From: Trogon surrucura
Lineage: Eukaryota; Chordata; Aves; Trogoniformes; Trogonidae
Assembly: GCA_020746105.1 (NCBI GenBank)
Contig: CM036642.1
Coordinates: 4,123,501 to 4,187,500, forward strand
Direction: 5' to 3'
DNA: 64,000 bases
Part shown: positions 10,401 to 23,200 of the stretch, piece by piece
Numbering within the stretch: the stretch's first letter is position 1
Layout of the letters: every line of letters starts with the position of its first letter
Translations under genes and position numbers: made by a program
The notes under the pieces: generated by a model
Databases searched by the model: none
Told to the model about the DNA's origin: nothing
Seen by the model: the letters and a program-made list of their open reading frames with translations, nothing else

Positions 10401-13400
10401 GATGAAAATCCAGACCTTTGACCATCTCTTTGCCTCCACAGCTGGGACAACGACCACACAGGCTAACGTAAAAACTAAAAGCAAACTCTACTCTTGGTAG
10501 CAGAGGAAGAACAAAAAATTTCCTAAATTCATTAGAGCTCACAGCCTCACAGCAAAAGGTAGGAAAAAAAAAAAGTAGGCAGCATTTGCGATACTTTTGA
10601 GATGACTCATCATTCAGCAAAAGACTCAGAAAAACTACATGATCATGAGGAAGAAAAACATTTGACCAAGTTGAGAGTTTGTTTTTGATCTAGAAATTCC
10701 ACCCTGGTCCATCATTTGAATCAGGTTGGGATTTGGGGGGAAGAGTTTTTTAGATTCTTCCTGTTTGCCCATAATTACATTCCTTTTAATAAGTTTTCAC
10801 TTGACATAAAGCAAGGATACCCTGTCTCACTGCTTCTGCTGAAAAGGAAACTCCAATTAAATAAAGAGGGAAAAAAAAAAAAACTAACATCAAAAAAAAT
10901 GGAAGTGATTAAAATTTACAGCCATTAGATAAACAGTCACTATGCACTGCTGATTTATTTTGTCTTCCCAAATCAATTTCCAAGTGTTCATAAACATGAA
11001 CTCACATCTGGCATTAATAGTTTCATAGATTCACATCAGACATTTGGAAATAATTCTGCAAAGCATTATCCCAGTGCATTCACAACAACAAAACACACCA
11101 ATAAATATGATTCCGAATAAACCAGAACCACCAGAGAAGACAAAAACCTAACCAGGTAGGTGGGTTTTTTTCCCACACTCGCATATAAATATAGTTTAAA
11201 ATTAAAATTTAATATTTTGTTTCCTTTTCAGCTAACCATGAATGAGCTTTTAGATGGCAGAGCCTTTTTGCCTGTATTAAATCCCTTAGCCAGGCGGTTG
11301 TAAAGCCTGACTTACTTTCCAAACGTCGAGAGCAGAAAACAGGATGAGTTGTTCCCAGTCTTGTTAATTATTTATTGTTGTCATCCATGCTGGAGTGTTT
11401 TCAGGCCCTGGCTGGGATCAGTCACTCTGTGCTCAGCTTTGCGCACACGCTTTTCCTTTCAGGACAACCAGCAACCTTGTATCTCAGAGGAATTACTGAA
11501 CTGTATTTTTAAAACCAGAAGAAATATTTTGAGCCATATATGCAAGGGAAAATACAATATACTGCTGGTTGCACAGGGAGGGAAAAAAAAAAAGTTATGT
11601 CCTTGTTCCTTAGCAGCTTAAAAAGTGGCAATTAGCAAATCAGTATGTAAATGTTCTCAAACTTGACAGGTAGAGCTACAATATAGTAGTAACACCAGTG
11701 GAAAAATACAAGCAGCAAGAAGAACAATAATATTTACAGAGAGCAGAAACAGCAGGTAAATATTTTTATGCAGTATAAACTGTATACATCTTAAGTGTTT
11801 TCGGTGTGACTCTCGGTGTAGTTATTTGCGCTGAACAGAATGTTACAAGCCTTGGAAAAAGGCATTGTGCAAACAATAAATATGCTACCCGCTACAGAAA
11901 GGTTAAACGTGGAAGTTGTGAGACAGCAGACTGGCAAACAGAGGCACGTTGAGTCAATGAGATGATGCTCCTCAGCGCACTCAGAGGCAGTTTTAAGCTT
12001 GCCCTCTAGCACAAGTCTGTATGTACCAGCACTCGATGATATTGTGGTCACTTCCCAAAGTGCTAAACCCAGGTTGGGGTGTTGTTATTCCCAGCACACG
12101 GCTGACACAGCAAAGAGCTCATCCCCAGCCAAAAGGCGTAAGCAAACAGATGGGCAGAGGGGGAAGATCCTGCAGAAAAGCAAATCACGAAGGAACAGTT
12201 TGGTGCTCTCTTAACGACTGCAAAGCTTATCATTTAGTTTATTGTCTTTTTAAATTGTTGACTTATAAGTAAGGACGGGAGGAAAGAAGGGAGCTAACCA
12301 AGTCTCCTGGCTGGGTAACTTGTGCCAAGTGGACCTCTAAAAAACCAAACCAAACCAACAATAACGACGCAACAGCGGGAAGTATCTTGTGGTCACCATA
12401 AGCAGGTGCTCCCTGAAAGTCCTGCTGACATTTTCAACTTACTGGGCGCTTCCATAGGGCTGCCCTTCTCCATTCTGGCGCTGCGTTTCACCACTGTTGT
12501 GTGTGACTTCACGCAGGCGATGCAGGCAGCTGGACAGAGAGCAGAGCTGATGTGATCACATCCCGGAATTTGCTCAGTTAACGTGATGCTTCATGAATGC
12601 AGGGATGCCCCAGTACAGAGGTTCAGTGCCACGTGACTCCTTGGGGCAAGACAAATCACATCCTGTCATCACCTAAGCAGTCTTGAGAAGTCTCACTCTG
12701 CACTTGAGAGAAAAAGCTGCTGAATATAGGGTCATTGGATTAATACTTGCACTGAGCTCTTCCAAAAATTCAGTCCTAGGGAAGAATGAAGCTAGAACAG
12801 GCAGTGAAATTCCACAGCAACATACTCCCCTTAGTAACTGTTACAACAGCAAAAAACCCCACTGCCTGTGTCACCGGAGTGTTGAGCCCACATTCAGATT
12901 ACAGAGCAGGCTCATCTTGAAAAAATACTCTTTTACTTCAGGTAGTTTTTATTGTTGTTTTCGCTTTTAAGAGCAGAAAAAAAATTGATGGAAAACAAGC
13001 CTTGATACTAAAATATTTTGATTTTTGCTTTATTGGCTGTTGAAGTAGAAGAGGATTTAGTTCAGCATTTTTTCACACTACCATGACCAGACACAAATGG
13101 TATTAGAAGTTTCTATAGGCAACATGTCACAAAAGCTTTGCTGCTGATTCAGTAATGTTATCCATGAGCACGCTAATAAAAGCATGTACGCACACAGAGG
13201 CACCTAAAAACAGTAGAGCAAAGCAATTCTCTGGGAGTAGCAATACAAGTCAGAGTCAATCTCCTTTCACCTTACACCTCGTTAGAAAAGAGATTCTTCT
13301 GTGCCTGAACTAGGATTTTATACCAGTTTTCAATTACCTAGTGCACATTTTAAACACTTCCCCAATTACCTTCGCCACCTCTCTCGCATTACAGTCCCAC

Positions 13401-13609
13401 AATCAATCTACGGGCTACAGTTCTTTCCCAAACTCATGTGGAATATAAAAAGCAACCTAGGTAGTAAACGCCTCCCTACATCTTGCCTTTGTTCACCGAA
13501 GCGTATTCAACAGGTACCCGCACGGTGACACCAGCCTGTCCATAATCCCAGGGAAAGGGGACATGTTTTCTTACTAATATAATGTCACCCCCTTCCCAGG
13601 CTGAGCTTT
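7491..13609. other. Intergenic stretch, no supported gene
   Basis: I see no gene or clear mobile element. Open frames are short and of chance-like composition, with Ser, Leu, Pro and Cys in excess. A CpG-containing, AT-mixed stretch at about 8,570-8,700 has the look of a conserved noncoding element, but this cannot be judged without alignment. Short A runs (10,564-10,575 and 10,870-10,882) are homopolymers. Confidence 0.45.
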
Positions 13610-13950
13610 CTTTGGTTGCTGGATGTCACTCGGGCTCACTAATGATTATTATCTCCTCCAGCAATAGACAGAAAGATTCCCGCTTGATTCTGCAAGGATA
13701 TTTATTACCCGGGGTGCCCTTTGATCCTGTTTAGTCTAATTGAGCCTGGCACACAGCTCCAGGTTGCTAATGTATTTCCCCCATAAACTATATTTGCAGA
13801 CAGATGGAAGTTACATGATTGCCTCCTTTCGCTGCTATTAGCGAAGCAGTCAGCTCCTTACTTTTACTTACAATTTAATTATGAGGCATATGGAAATGTC
13901 GGGAACGCTGAAGCCAAGGCCCTTGCGCGGATTTCGGTGCTCATTCTTTC
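13610..13950. promoter_or_regulatory. Possible conserved noncoding element (enhancer-like)
   Basis: This stretch carries several classic factor-type motifs close together: ATTA/TAAT homeodomain cores (AATGATTATTA near 13,640, CAATTTAATTATG near 13,871), a TCF/LEF-like CCTTTGATCC at 13,718-13,727, and E-boxes (CAGATG at 13,801, CATATG near 13,887). It also holds a perfect 6-bp inverted repeat, TTCGCT-gctatt-AGCGAA, at 13,828-13,845. There is no coding frame. Short motifs occur by chance and conservation cannot be seen from one sequence, so this is inference. Confidence 0.22.
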
Positions 13951-16534
13951 GCCTTCAAGCCACCCCTTTCTCCTTTTTAAAGACTAACTCCTAAATCAGA
14001 GCCCTCTCAGGAGCATTCAGAAACACAGAGATCCCTTGGCCAGCCCTGCCGGGGTGGACTGCTGCCTCGGGGAAGTTGCCCTCTGCAAATTCAACGCGGT
14101 GGAAGCAGCAGCAAACAAAACACCTCGTGCCTTTCCACTGTGACAGGGCAAGGAACAGAGGCTGTTCTGGTGACAGCTGACCCCCATCCCAAGAAGCTCA
14201 CTAGCACTGCCTTGCTAAGACAAGCCACTCAAACAGACATGCCCCAGATGTCGTTAGACTAGTTAGCCTGGGCAATCATCTTAGCATAGCTGGAGGTACT
14301 CAGCCCTCATCAGCTAATCGCCCGAGCATTTATTCAACAACAGCTCTGTGAAATGTCAGACACCTAGTCAAAACTGAGATGCTACAACTCCTGCCTGTTT
14401 TTAAATATCAAGATGCCATTAGCTGCGCTCATCACCCTCTAGGAAGTAAATGGAGGCAAGAATGGCAATTCCTGGGCTCTTTGCATCTGCCTTTCATCTC
14501 CCCCCTCTCCAGATGGCCATGGGGAAAGAGACACTGCTCTCCAGGGCCCCCACTCTGAAAGCAGCCAGGGAGAGGATTTTAGGTACGCTGGACCACGAAG
14601 GGCTCGGTGAGGGATGCTTTCTGGCCATTACACTTCTCAGCATGCCTTCCATCCCAAAGAAAGCTGCACTATGGCTACAGAGGATATGCAAGTAGCTTGT
14701 CTGATTTAGGTGCTCCTGGTGCAGAAGAACTCGTTTCCTGGTAGTGACAGCATCTTGCAGTGATCTTCCAGGAAAGACGCAGAAGAGTGACATGGTTCCA
14801 AACGGAGAGCTCAGGGTACAGCTCTGACAGACAGCCCTTGCCTAATGGACTCCCTTAAAATAAGCTCAGCCTTTCCTGCTGTCTCATTACCTTAAGTTTC
14901 CTTGTTTTGTTTTACTGTTTTCAAACTGAATCCACAATAAAACAAACCTGAGAGGGGAAACAAACCAAAGAGAATAGCGGAGGAGGGAGGGGGAAGGGGA
15001 GGACAGAAGCGTGACATTCATTTCCCACCCCAAAAATACGCCCGGCAATTTCTGTTGCTGAGTAAGTGACAGTCGTATTCAGAGGGATAATTGAATCCCT
15101 GTCAATTAGACAGAAAAATCAGATCAAACTTACAATAAGATCCCTGTAAAAATATTAAAAAAAAGAACAGACAATGAAAGCAAATAAATTGTATGGAGTA
15201 GGGCAAAGCACACTTGGTCTGACCTCTCCTGAGAGCGAGCTGTATCCTGCCGTGGCCAAGTATAGACGGGAACCTTTTGGATAGCAATGGGAACATCATT
15301 ATCCGTTTCCTCCAGCTTGGAATCCTTCTATGGTCCCGTAGACCTCATACAAGGCCCTGTAGAAAGTCTATTACGCATGAAAAAAAATCATCTTCAGAAG
15401 GTCAAGAGAGGTGCCTAAAAATCTGGTGACACAAATCATGCTGGATAGCAAGTGTGCTCTGTTTGCTCAGGACACGAGGAAAACTGTCACCTGTCACCAC
15501 GTGCCCTTGCCCCTTCTCTCAAAGGCTGAAAATCAGCAAGCTGGTGCTCCATGTCTATACTGGTGAACTACGAAATTCCATCCTGTAATCTTACTACGAA
15601 ATTCCAAAGTGAAATGGCCATTGTCTTTGACAAGAACACAAACGGGATTTCTGTGTTCCGAACAGAATCATCACGTCTGTGTATCGTATTCTAAACACTG
15701 ATCCCAGCACACTGGATTTTCAGCAGCTCTATTTCCCAATTTGGGGATTTTTGTCTTCTCTCTCCTTGCTCGTTTTCATGTTTTTCTCTCCTTCAGAAAA
15801 GCCTCTCTTCTCCTTGGCTTGCACACTTTCTCCTTTGCTTTCCTTCTCTGGTCCCTCAATAGAAACCTACACTTTTCCCTTCTGCAATTTACATTCTCTG
15901 TTTCACTGACTTCAATTCAATTTAAACCAAATTGCTTTATTGGTGCCACTGAAAGACCATTGCAAAAACCTCTATAAACACGTGCAATACATATTAGGTA
16001 AAAAATATTTAAGGAAGGAATGCTCCAGCAAATGGAATCAATATGTTCCACAAAGCACTACCAGGAACAGAAAAAACAAGGAGTGAAGTCAAACTCTTAA
16101 GCGCACCACAAGCCTACTCAAAATTCAGAGCTGATAACATGTTAGCACATAATCATTCCAGTTCCCACTGCTGTGTTCACCCTGGCTCCCGTGCCCGAGC
16201 AGCAGCAGCCTTTCACGAATCAACGATCTCTCGCTATTTGAAGGATTCTGGGCTGAGAACTAGAGCCGTTTCCTTTGGATCTCTTTTCACTGCACTGCTG
16301 CTGATAAAACCAGAGATCTCTATCCCTGCCACTTCAGAAGAGACTAAGTCCCTGCCATCCAAACAAATATCCTAAGACTAGGTAACAAAATGAGGCAATT
16401 AGGGATAATAACCCGCCATTTATCCTTTTCACTGAAGCTCATGGAAATGAGCAACATGATGTTGAATATATATTTAGCTTTTGGAGGGGCAAAGCAGGAA
16501 AGGGATGGTTATTTCCCAATTATCCTTCCTCATA
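13951..16534. other. Intergenic stretch, no supported gene
   Basis: No gene is supported. A tract around 15,020-15,140 mixes CpG with motifs such as TGCTGAGTAAG and CAATTAGACAG and might be regulatory, but only alignment could show that. A spaced direct repeat lies at 15,567-15,606 and is listed separately. The remaining open frames are short and chance-like. Confidence 0.45.
15567..15606. repeat. Spaced direct repeat of ACTACGAAATTCCA
   Basis: The 14-base word ACTACGAAATTCCA occurs at 15,567-15,580 and again at 15,593-15,606, a 26-base period with 12 bases between copies. Both copies are identical. It is probably a local duplication; no function is evident. Confidence 0.85.
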
Positions 16535-16605
16535 ATCACAGAATCACAGAATCACAGAATGTTAAAGGTTGGAAGGGACCTCAAAGATCATCTAGTCCAA
16601 CCCCC
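16535..16605 (-). mobile_element. CR1 LINE 3' end, strongly 5'-truncated
   Basis: On the minus strand this reads as the terminal part of a chicken-repeat-1 (CR1) LINE. On the plus strand it begins with three ATCACAGA octamer units, followed by GGTTGGAAGGGACCT and AAAGATCATCTAGTCCAACC, the conserved CR1 tail in reverse complement. Only about 70 bases remain; after 16,605 the consensus stops abruptly, as expected from incomplete reverse transcription. CR1 relatives are the main interspersed repeats of birds, and this is the best marker of the source lineage in the window. No coding capacity is left. Confidence 0.93.
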
Positions 16606-17197
16606 ATAAGTACTAAAAGGAGTTACATGACAGAGCAGCACATAAGTGAACAGTCAAAAGCAGTGAAGGAAAGAATTATTATGCATCCTAAGTCTGGATT
16701 CTTCGTCACTCAAGGTACGTGGTTTTTTGTCTGCAGGTTCCAGCTCAGAGCAGATCCTACCAGAAATAGGCATGGTAAGAGGCAAAAAAAGAAACTGATT
16801 GTCATAAAAGTAAAGGAAAACCAAGTTTCTTGCCCAGGCCACACAAGTTCTCTCATCTGGGGAAAAGACCCCACATGTTTGCAGATACCAGTGTGCTCAG
16901 CCACCCAGTTAAGTCAGGGACCCGCCACTTCAAGATAAACACAACCAAAGGAGCCTACTAAGAAGAACGACAAATATTGAGCCTCTCTGTAAGCTCAGTC
17001 AACTACATGGCATGACGCAGAGGTGTTTTCAGTTCATGGATCCGTAAGGTTTTGCTTTTCTTCTGCTCCAAAATTATCCTTAGCAGTATAACTTGCAGCA
17101 ATCTGGAGGGAAAAAGACTTCTCAAGGATATTTTGCAACTTCTACTTAAGCTCAGTCTGTCTTTATATTCACTGTCATCTAAACTGTGAATATATTA

Positions 17198-17215
17198 TTT
17201 TTTTTCCCCCCCCCC
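17198..17215. repeat. T8C10 homopyrimidine tract
   Basis: Eight T are followed directly by ten C. This is a pure pyrimidine/purine tract, and such runs are prone to length change and sequencing error. Confidence 0.9.
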
Positions 17216-17280
17216 AACTTTCCAATTTTATCATCAGCATGTCATTTATGTGCAATACTGCCTAGATGGGAGCCTGGGAT

Positions 17281-17297
17281 TTTTATTTATTTATTTC
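17281..17297. repeat. Short (TTTA)n microsatellite
   Basis: About four TTTA units. Simple sequence with no evident role. Confidence 0.8.
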
Positions 17298-20200
17298 TTA
17301 TTCAGGAACTTCACCTTAATGTGTTATAATACAAAACATAACAGCCATTACTGGGTTGGATAGGAAAGTTAATATTTCATTTTCTGTGTTTTATGCCCTG
17401 ATGGCTTCCTACTAACATCAGAGGTAATTCTCACATATTTCACTGGGAAATGTAATGGGGTGGAAAGACATTCCCTAGCTCTGCAATCGCTATTCTAGCT
17501 GAGACACAGATGGAATAGGGACTTGGAGAAATGCATTGGTGATGTCTGTTCTGGACAGACTTTCAGCAATTTATATAAGATACTAATACATTTGTCAGAG
17601 AGACAACATCAGACATTTTCTTTTGTTTGTTCACAACACAAATGAGAGAAAAGGAATGGATGCACTTACTGAGATACAATCTTTAAGTTAGTGGCCTGGA
17701 AAATTGCATTGATACTTCCCGAGTAAAATGATCAACTTTACTGAACAGCAGCAAAAGCTGAACATTTGCATGAGGCTTTTAAAAAGAAATCTTCATCTCT
17801 CTGTGTCAAGTAAAACAGGAAATAGAGCAATTTTAGCTGGATATTCTCCAAGGCACTACAACTTAATTGGAGAACAACTTATTTTGGGGGCAGAAGAAAA
17901 CATGTTGATCAAGGGCTACATAGAAGTAGATGTAAAATTTGAGGCAGATTGAGTTTGATGGTTTACAGGTCTGAAGTAAATAGTATGGTCTTTTCAGCTC
18001 TAAGTTGCCAGATGGAATCTAACACACGTTGACTAGGAAGCACAAGATTACTAGGTGTGAGCAATTCAAAATTACCTTGATGATCTCACTAATTCTGGTG
18101 CCAGTCTACAGGTAGTCTCCCTATAACGAACAGTATCAGTGGTACATGCAATTTCAAATTCATCAAGAATGGATTCTAGAGAATGAATCCAATAATGTGG
18201 TCCCACGGAGATAAACCAGCTCAACAGTCTAGAAGCAGCTACGGAAATTTTAGTTTTATTTATACTAAAAACAGAAAAAAAAAATCTCATTCCCCCATCA
18301 CAAAATCTTGCCCTTTTGTAAAGCCCAAGCAGAGTGCTTCTAGAAAGCAACAAAAGGTATTACTTGTTCTTCTGCACATGAATACACATTTATCGCATTT
18401 TACCTAGCAGTGTTTCTGCAGACAGACTTGTACCAGTCCTCTCCATTAATGCTGTACATGGAGGTTTAACAAGTTATTTATAAGCTTTTAAGCCTGTTGT
18501 CTTGATTAAAATCTTAACACTAGCCTTAATTTTTAGATGTCATAAGAAAATTCCTGAATTACTCCAGAACACTTTCTCCTATAGTACAAGGAGACTATAC
18601 TTAGCTCCACAGAGTTCTCACTCATGTAATCCTGTCTCTGAAAAACCTTGCCAATGCCAGAGCCCAAAAGTTTCCTTTCCTTCCGTGAACATCACAGGCT
18701 CAAAGATTTCTTCTGCGAATAAGCGTGTGCAGGTCTATCGACACTTCAAAAAGTCTTGCTGTTGGGCATCTGAAGTTGGTCAGACTGACTTCCAGAAGCC
18801 CTGGGACCATACGAACCTCACATTCCCTGTTAGATCTCATCTGTCTGGAACATTGTGGACAGAGATAAGTTCTCTTTATTTAAAGAAGAAAGTAAAAGCA
18901 CGTACAAAGCCACAGCACTCCCAGGACTTTCATTACAATTCAAAGGAAGAGCTCCCTGCAAGGGCTGTCAGCAGCGTGGCTGGCATTCAGAGCAAGCCTC
19001 TAACTCCAGCTGAGAGGAAGCTCGCCCAAGGGGGTGGGGGTGACACGTAAATAATCCATGGTCACAACTCGCACCAGTCAGATGAAGCTTGTATTTCCCA
19101 GTTCCCCTCCTCGGATCAGAAGCAGCTGCACCACACATGCCAACATGAAAGCTAGGGTCATTTTTTCGAGCTTGAAGGACTTTGTCCCACTGCTTCCCAC
19201 TCCCTTGCTCACTGGTCTAATTATTCATAAAGTGGAGCTCTGATCCTCTAGTTAATGTCCTGCATTCTTTTCTTCCCAGAGAAGGTGAGTTACAAAAAGC
19301 CGCAGCAATGCACACAGTGTTGATTCTTGATCAGCCTACAGCATTTGCCATCTCAAACTGGCCGTGCCAGCCCGTCCCCACTCGCTACACCCCAGGGCAT
19401 CCAAGCTGCAGAGATGCCTTGGTGTGCCCGGCAGCATCGCTCCACCTGCAAAGAACAGCTCCACTCAGTGCTAAGGCACATGCAGCAAGGTGATTTTTAA
19501 CACTTGCAGCAGACTCCTGCAGCCTGGTCCTTCTGGTGGTGACAGCCCTCTCTGTTCCTTTCAAAAACACAGCATGTGCAGAGAGATGTGCTTCAACAGC
19601 CTGTCATCTCTTCCTCATGCTCAGAGCCCTCACAGCAGTTGCCTCCTGGCCAACAGGTCTTCAGCCTGTGCTGAGCAAAGGAATAAAGTTTCCTCATTAC
19701 ATCTATTCCTTGTTTTTTCCTGGGGCTGCCTGCTCGGGGCACTCGGCAAGAGCCAAGCCTTCCCTAGAATCCTTTGTGCATTTGCAGGGCTCCAGAGCCT
19801 GAAGCAGAGCAACGAGTGGATCTGTTTATACAGACGGTGCAGCACAGCAGCTCTACTGGCTGACAGATGCTCCCACGCTGTCCACAGGGACACTGAGGGC
19901 AAAGAGTAGTATCAGGGTCTGCCACGGATCAGCCACACCATGTTTGCAGGGGCAGCTATTGAGTTAGGGAAGCAAGGAAATCCTCAGGCTCAAAATCCTG
20001 CCTTTGGAGTTGGTTATCAGCAGCAAGTATTCACCAAAAGCACCCAAAAGGATAAGCCAAGTAACTCCAACAAGATCATTTGCAGCAGGAACTGCTCAGC
20101 TTCGCTACCAAGAGGCTGAGCTGGGCAGCTGTACACCTTGAACAAACCTCTCCCCTTGCCTCCACCAGCAGTGACCCCACACTCCCTCTTCCCCCACTGC

Positions 20201-23200
20201 CTCCCTGCTGTAAGGCAGCCTTTTAAAGACACACAGGGCTGTGACTAATGAAGCCACTGGTGTCACATTCAGCCCTGGGCTCTGCAAGCCTTGGCACTCA
20301 CTGCCTGTGATGTCTGGCATGGGAGAACAGGATCCGGCCCTGAAGCTACATGGGTTGGGAGATGCTGTGAAGGGAAGGACACCGCATTGTAAGATTAGAG
20401 GACAGCAATTCATGGCTATAATTCAGCTCAAAGCAGCAGGAGGAAGAATTTCTCAGGCAGCTATTTTTGACACCAAGGATTGGCACGAAGGTGTCTCTTC
20501 CCCTTCTGTGCTGCCTTTGTGCCTTCTCTTTTCTCTGAGGAGAATTTAAAGGTGAGCTATAAAACAGAGAGAAGGAAAAAAGGATGTGTTGGCCTAAAAA
20601 GTTGCAGTAAGCATCAATGAGGCTGAGAGCCTGCTTCGCACCTGGGGAATGGCCTGTATTTTCAGTTTGCTGAGGTGTCAGTCAATACTTCTGAGATAGT
20701 GTCTCAGGAGCACCTTGAAAGACAGGGTAAAGAGGTGTAGTTTTTAGGAAACAGGATTTCATGTCAAACATTGATAGAAGTCAGCAGTTTCTCTCTGGAA
20801 ATGCAACTAAGAAACACTTAGGTAACCAGACAACTGTATCTCACTACATTAAGTAATTCTTCAAGGGTACAGTGAAGTTCCCTCAAGCAACAGGCTCCAA
20901 GCCACTGTTCATAACCAATTCCTCAAGCTTCAGCTGTCTGAAAACAAGCAGGGAAGAACAACCATGAGGCAAGAACAAACGTAAGTACTCACATCACCTC
21001 ATCAGAGACACTGCAGACTGACAGTTGTAGCCTCCCTCTTTGGTGGTCAGGGAAGAGAAACTCTCTCCCAAGGGTGATTTACAAACCTGCCAGGTGCAGG
21101 ATGAAGGACCAGAAATAAGAGATATAAAGCAAATAAAGGAGACCGGGCACTACGATTGGAGAGCTTGAGAAGGGAAAGGAAGACCCTGTAGTCTGACAAG
21201 GATGCAGCTCAACCCACAAATCCAGGCACCCACCAAAGGATTTGCCAGCTGTGTAACCCACCAGTTCAGGGAACAGCTGGACACAAGTGGCTGTGCTGCA
21301 CTTTTTGGAGGGGCTCCCTGTCCTGCTGGGCAGCTCAAGGAGCCAAAGTCCTGCAGGTCCTTTTTTCCCCACTTCTCCCAGCTCACACCAACGAGCCCAA
21401 GACAGGAGCAAGGCTTTCCCTGCCATGTGCATCCACATTCCTTCTGCCCCCAGCGTTCGTACTAGTGTGTCGGTGCCACACCAGAGCTGGATGGAGGAAC
21501 GTGGAGGTGTGGAAGATGCAAGAGATTGTCACAGTCCCATTCCTGCTGGCACAGCCTGGAAAAATAAATATCAATTCTTTCACTCCTAGACTTTCAAATT
21601 TAAGTCTGTCTCCTTGACAGAACAGGCTGTAAAGCAAAGAATTTTTTTTTCCTTCCTCCTCCTTCATCCATTTCAAATGTCAAGCAAATTGAGGCCAGTT
21701 CTAAAGGGCTAAACCAAAAAAAACCAACCCAGGCCTCTCTCAGCTCCAGAGCAGATTTGCATCACGTCGGGATCTTAGCTTCTTGGTTTGTAAATAAGTC
21801 AAGGGCAGCTGGAATAATATACCTGTCAAAAAGCAGCGAGCTTCCAATTTCCCTTGACAGCATCAGTTCACACGTGCTGCTTGCCTTTTACAAGAGTCTG
21901 CCAGAAGGAATCAATTCCTCAAACATATGTTGATGTATAAACATGTACTCTGTTGCTTCAGCATGTTCTAGCCATTGACCACGGACCGGAGAGAGGCTTC
22001 ACCTCCGATCTTCATTTCTCATTTTGGTTTCAGGCCTGATCTGGTTCCAGCCTTTCACTGCAAGATTTAGTACAGGCAATGCAGGTGAGACATGCAAGGG
22101 AATTGCCCAGCACTTTGCTTTATGACCCTGTCTTCCGTTGTAACATGCTCATCAGTTCAGCTAAAAGTCTCCATGCCAGGGGCCTGCCTGCTAGGCAAAA
22201 TCTCTGACAGAGGGAGTTGCTTTCAGGATAAGTTTGCTGCTGCTAAGGAAGTGTTTTAAGGAAAGTCTACATACCTCACCTCTAGTAAGAAATAAACAAT
22301 ATTTTGGCTCAATTTTTGCCATGTTCTCCATACTGATATGTAGAGACTTCATTAGAAAATCAGAATCCATCAAAGAATAGACATAGGTTTCTGTAAATAG
22401 AAATTCATTAAATTTCACAGAGCACTTTGATATTTTGACAGCTGTGTCATGGTGAAGCTCTTGTGAAAATTCAGTGTCGTGTTGTAGTCAGTGCAGGCAT
22501 TAGAGACTGCATCATAAATAATGCATACAGGCAGGCAGCTTGTGATGAGAGCAAACAAGTGCTTAAGAAGAGCCAATGCTGTTACCACCGTTATTTCTTG
22601 CACATGGAGAGGGGCACAGGTCCTGCAGAGCCAACTGTAGGTGCTTCAAGCTATAAGATACAGGCATAGGCAGGAAGAACTTCAGTTTTTCAAAGCAATT
22701 TCTGTTCGCAGCCTCTTGGAGGTAATTGCATTAAAATTATTAAGACTCAGACTAAGACTTGGACCATTGAACATAAGCTTAGCCAAATCATTTTTACTTC
22801 TGTTCAATTCAGTGCACTATCATCTCATTTACTAAACGATCAGAAGTTTAGCAACTCCCTGCAGAAGGTTTTTATAACATTCTCTCTACCAGAGGGCAAC
22901 CATTTGCTGCTTGAGCTAGCAAAACAGCTCCTCTAAGTAGAACGCTGTTACCCCCAACTCCGAGTAGGGGCCACAACAAACATTTTACAACCTCATTAGG
23001 TGTCAGTGCCTGCAGACACAAACAGAAAAAGCCAGGAACATCATTGCAAGTGGCACTGCAGTCAGTAACAACAGCAGCCAAGACACTGACCAAACGTTCC
23101 CACTTAGTGTCAGGAAACAAAAAGCAGCATTGACAAATAAAAACACAAGGGCTGGGCTGGGCGAGATACTCTCCAGTATTTCCCTGGGTCTAGCTTTTGC

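Noticed and set aside
16390-16938. 182-codon plus-strand frame across the CR1 tail
   Set aside because: It reads straight through an antisense CR1 3' end and has no splice or homology support.
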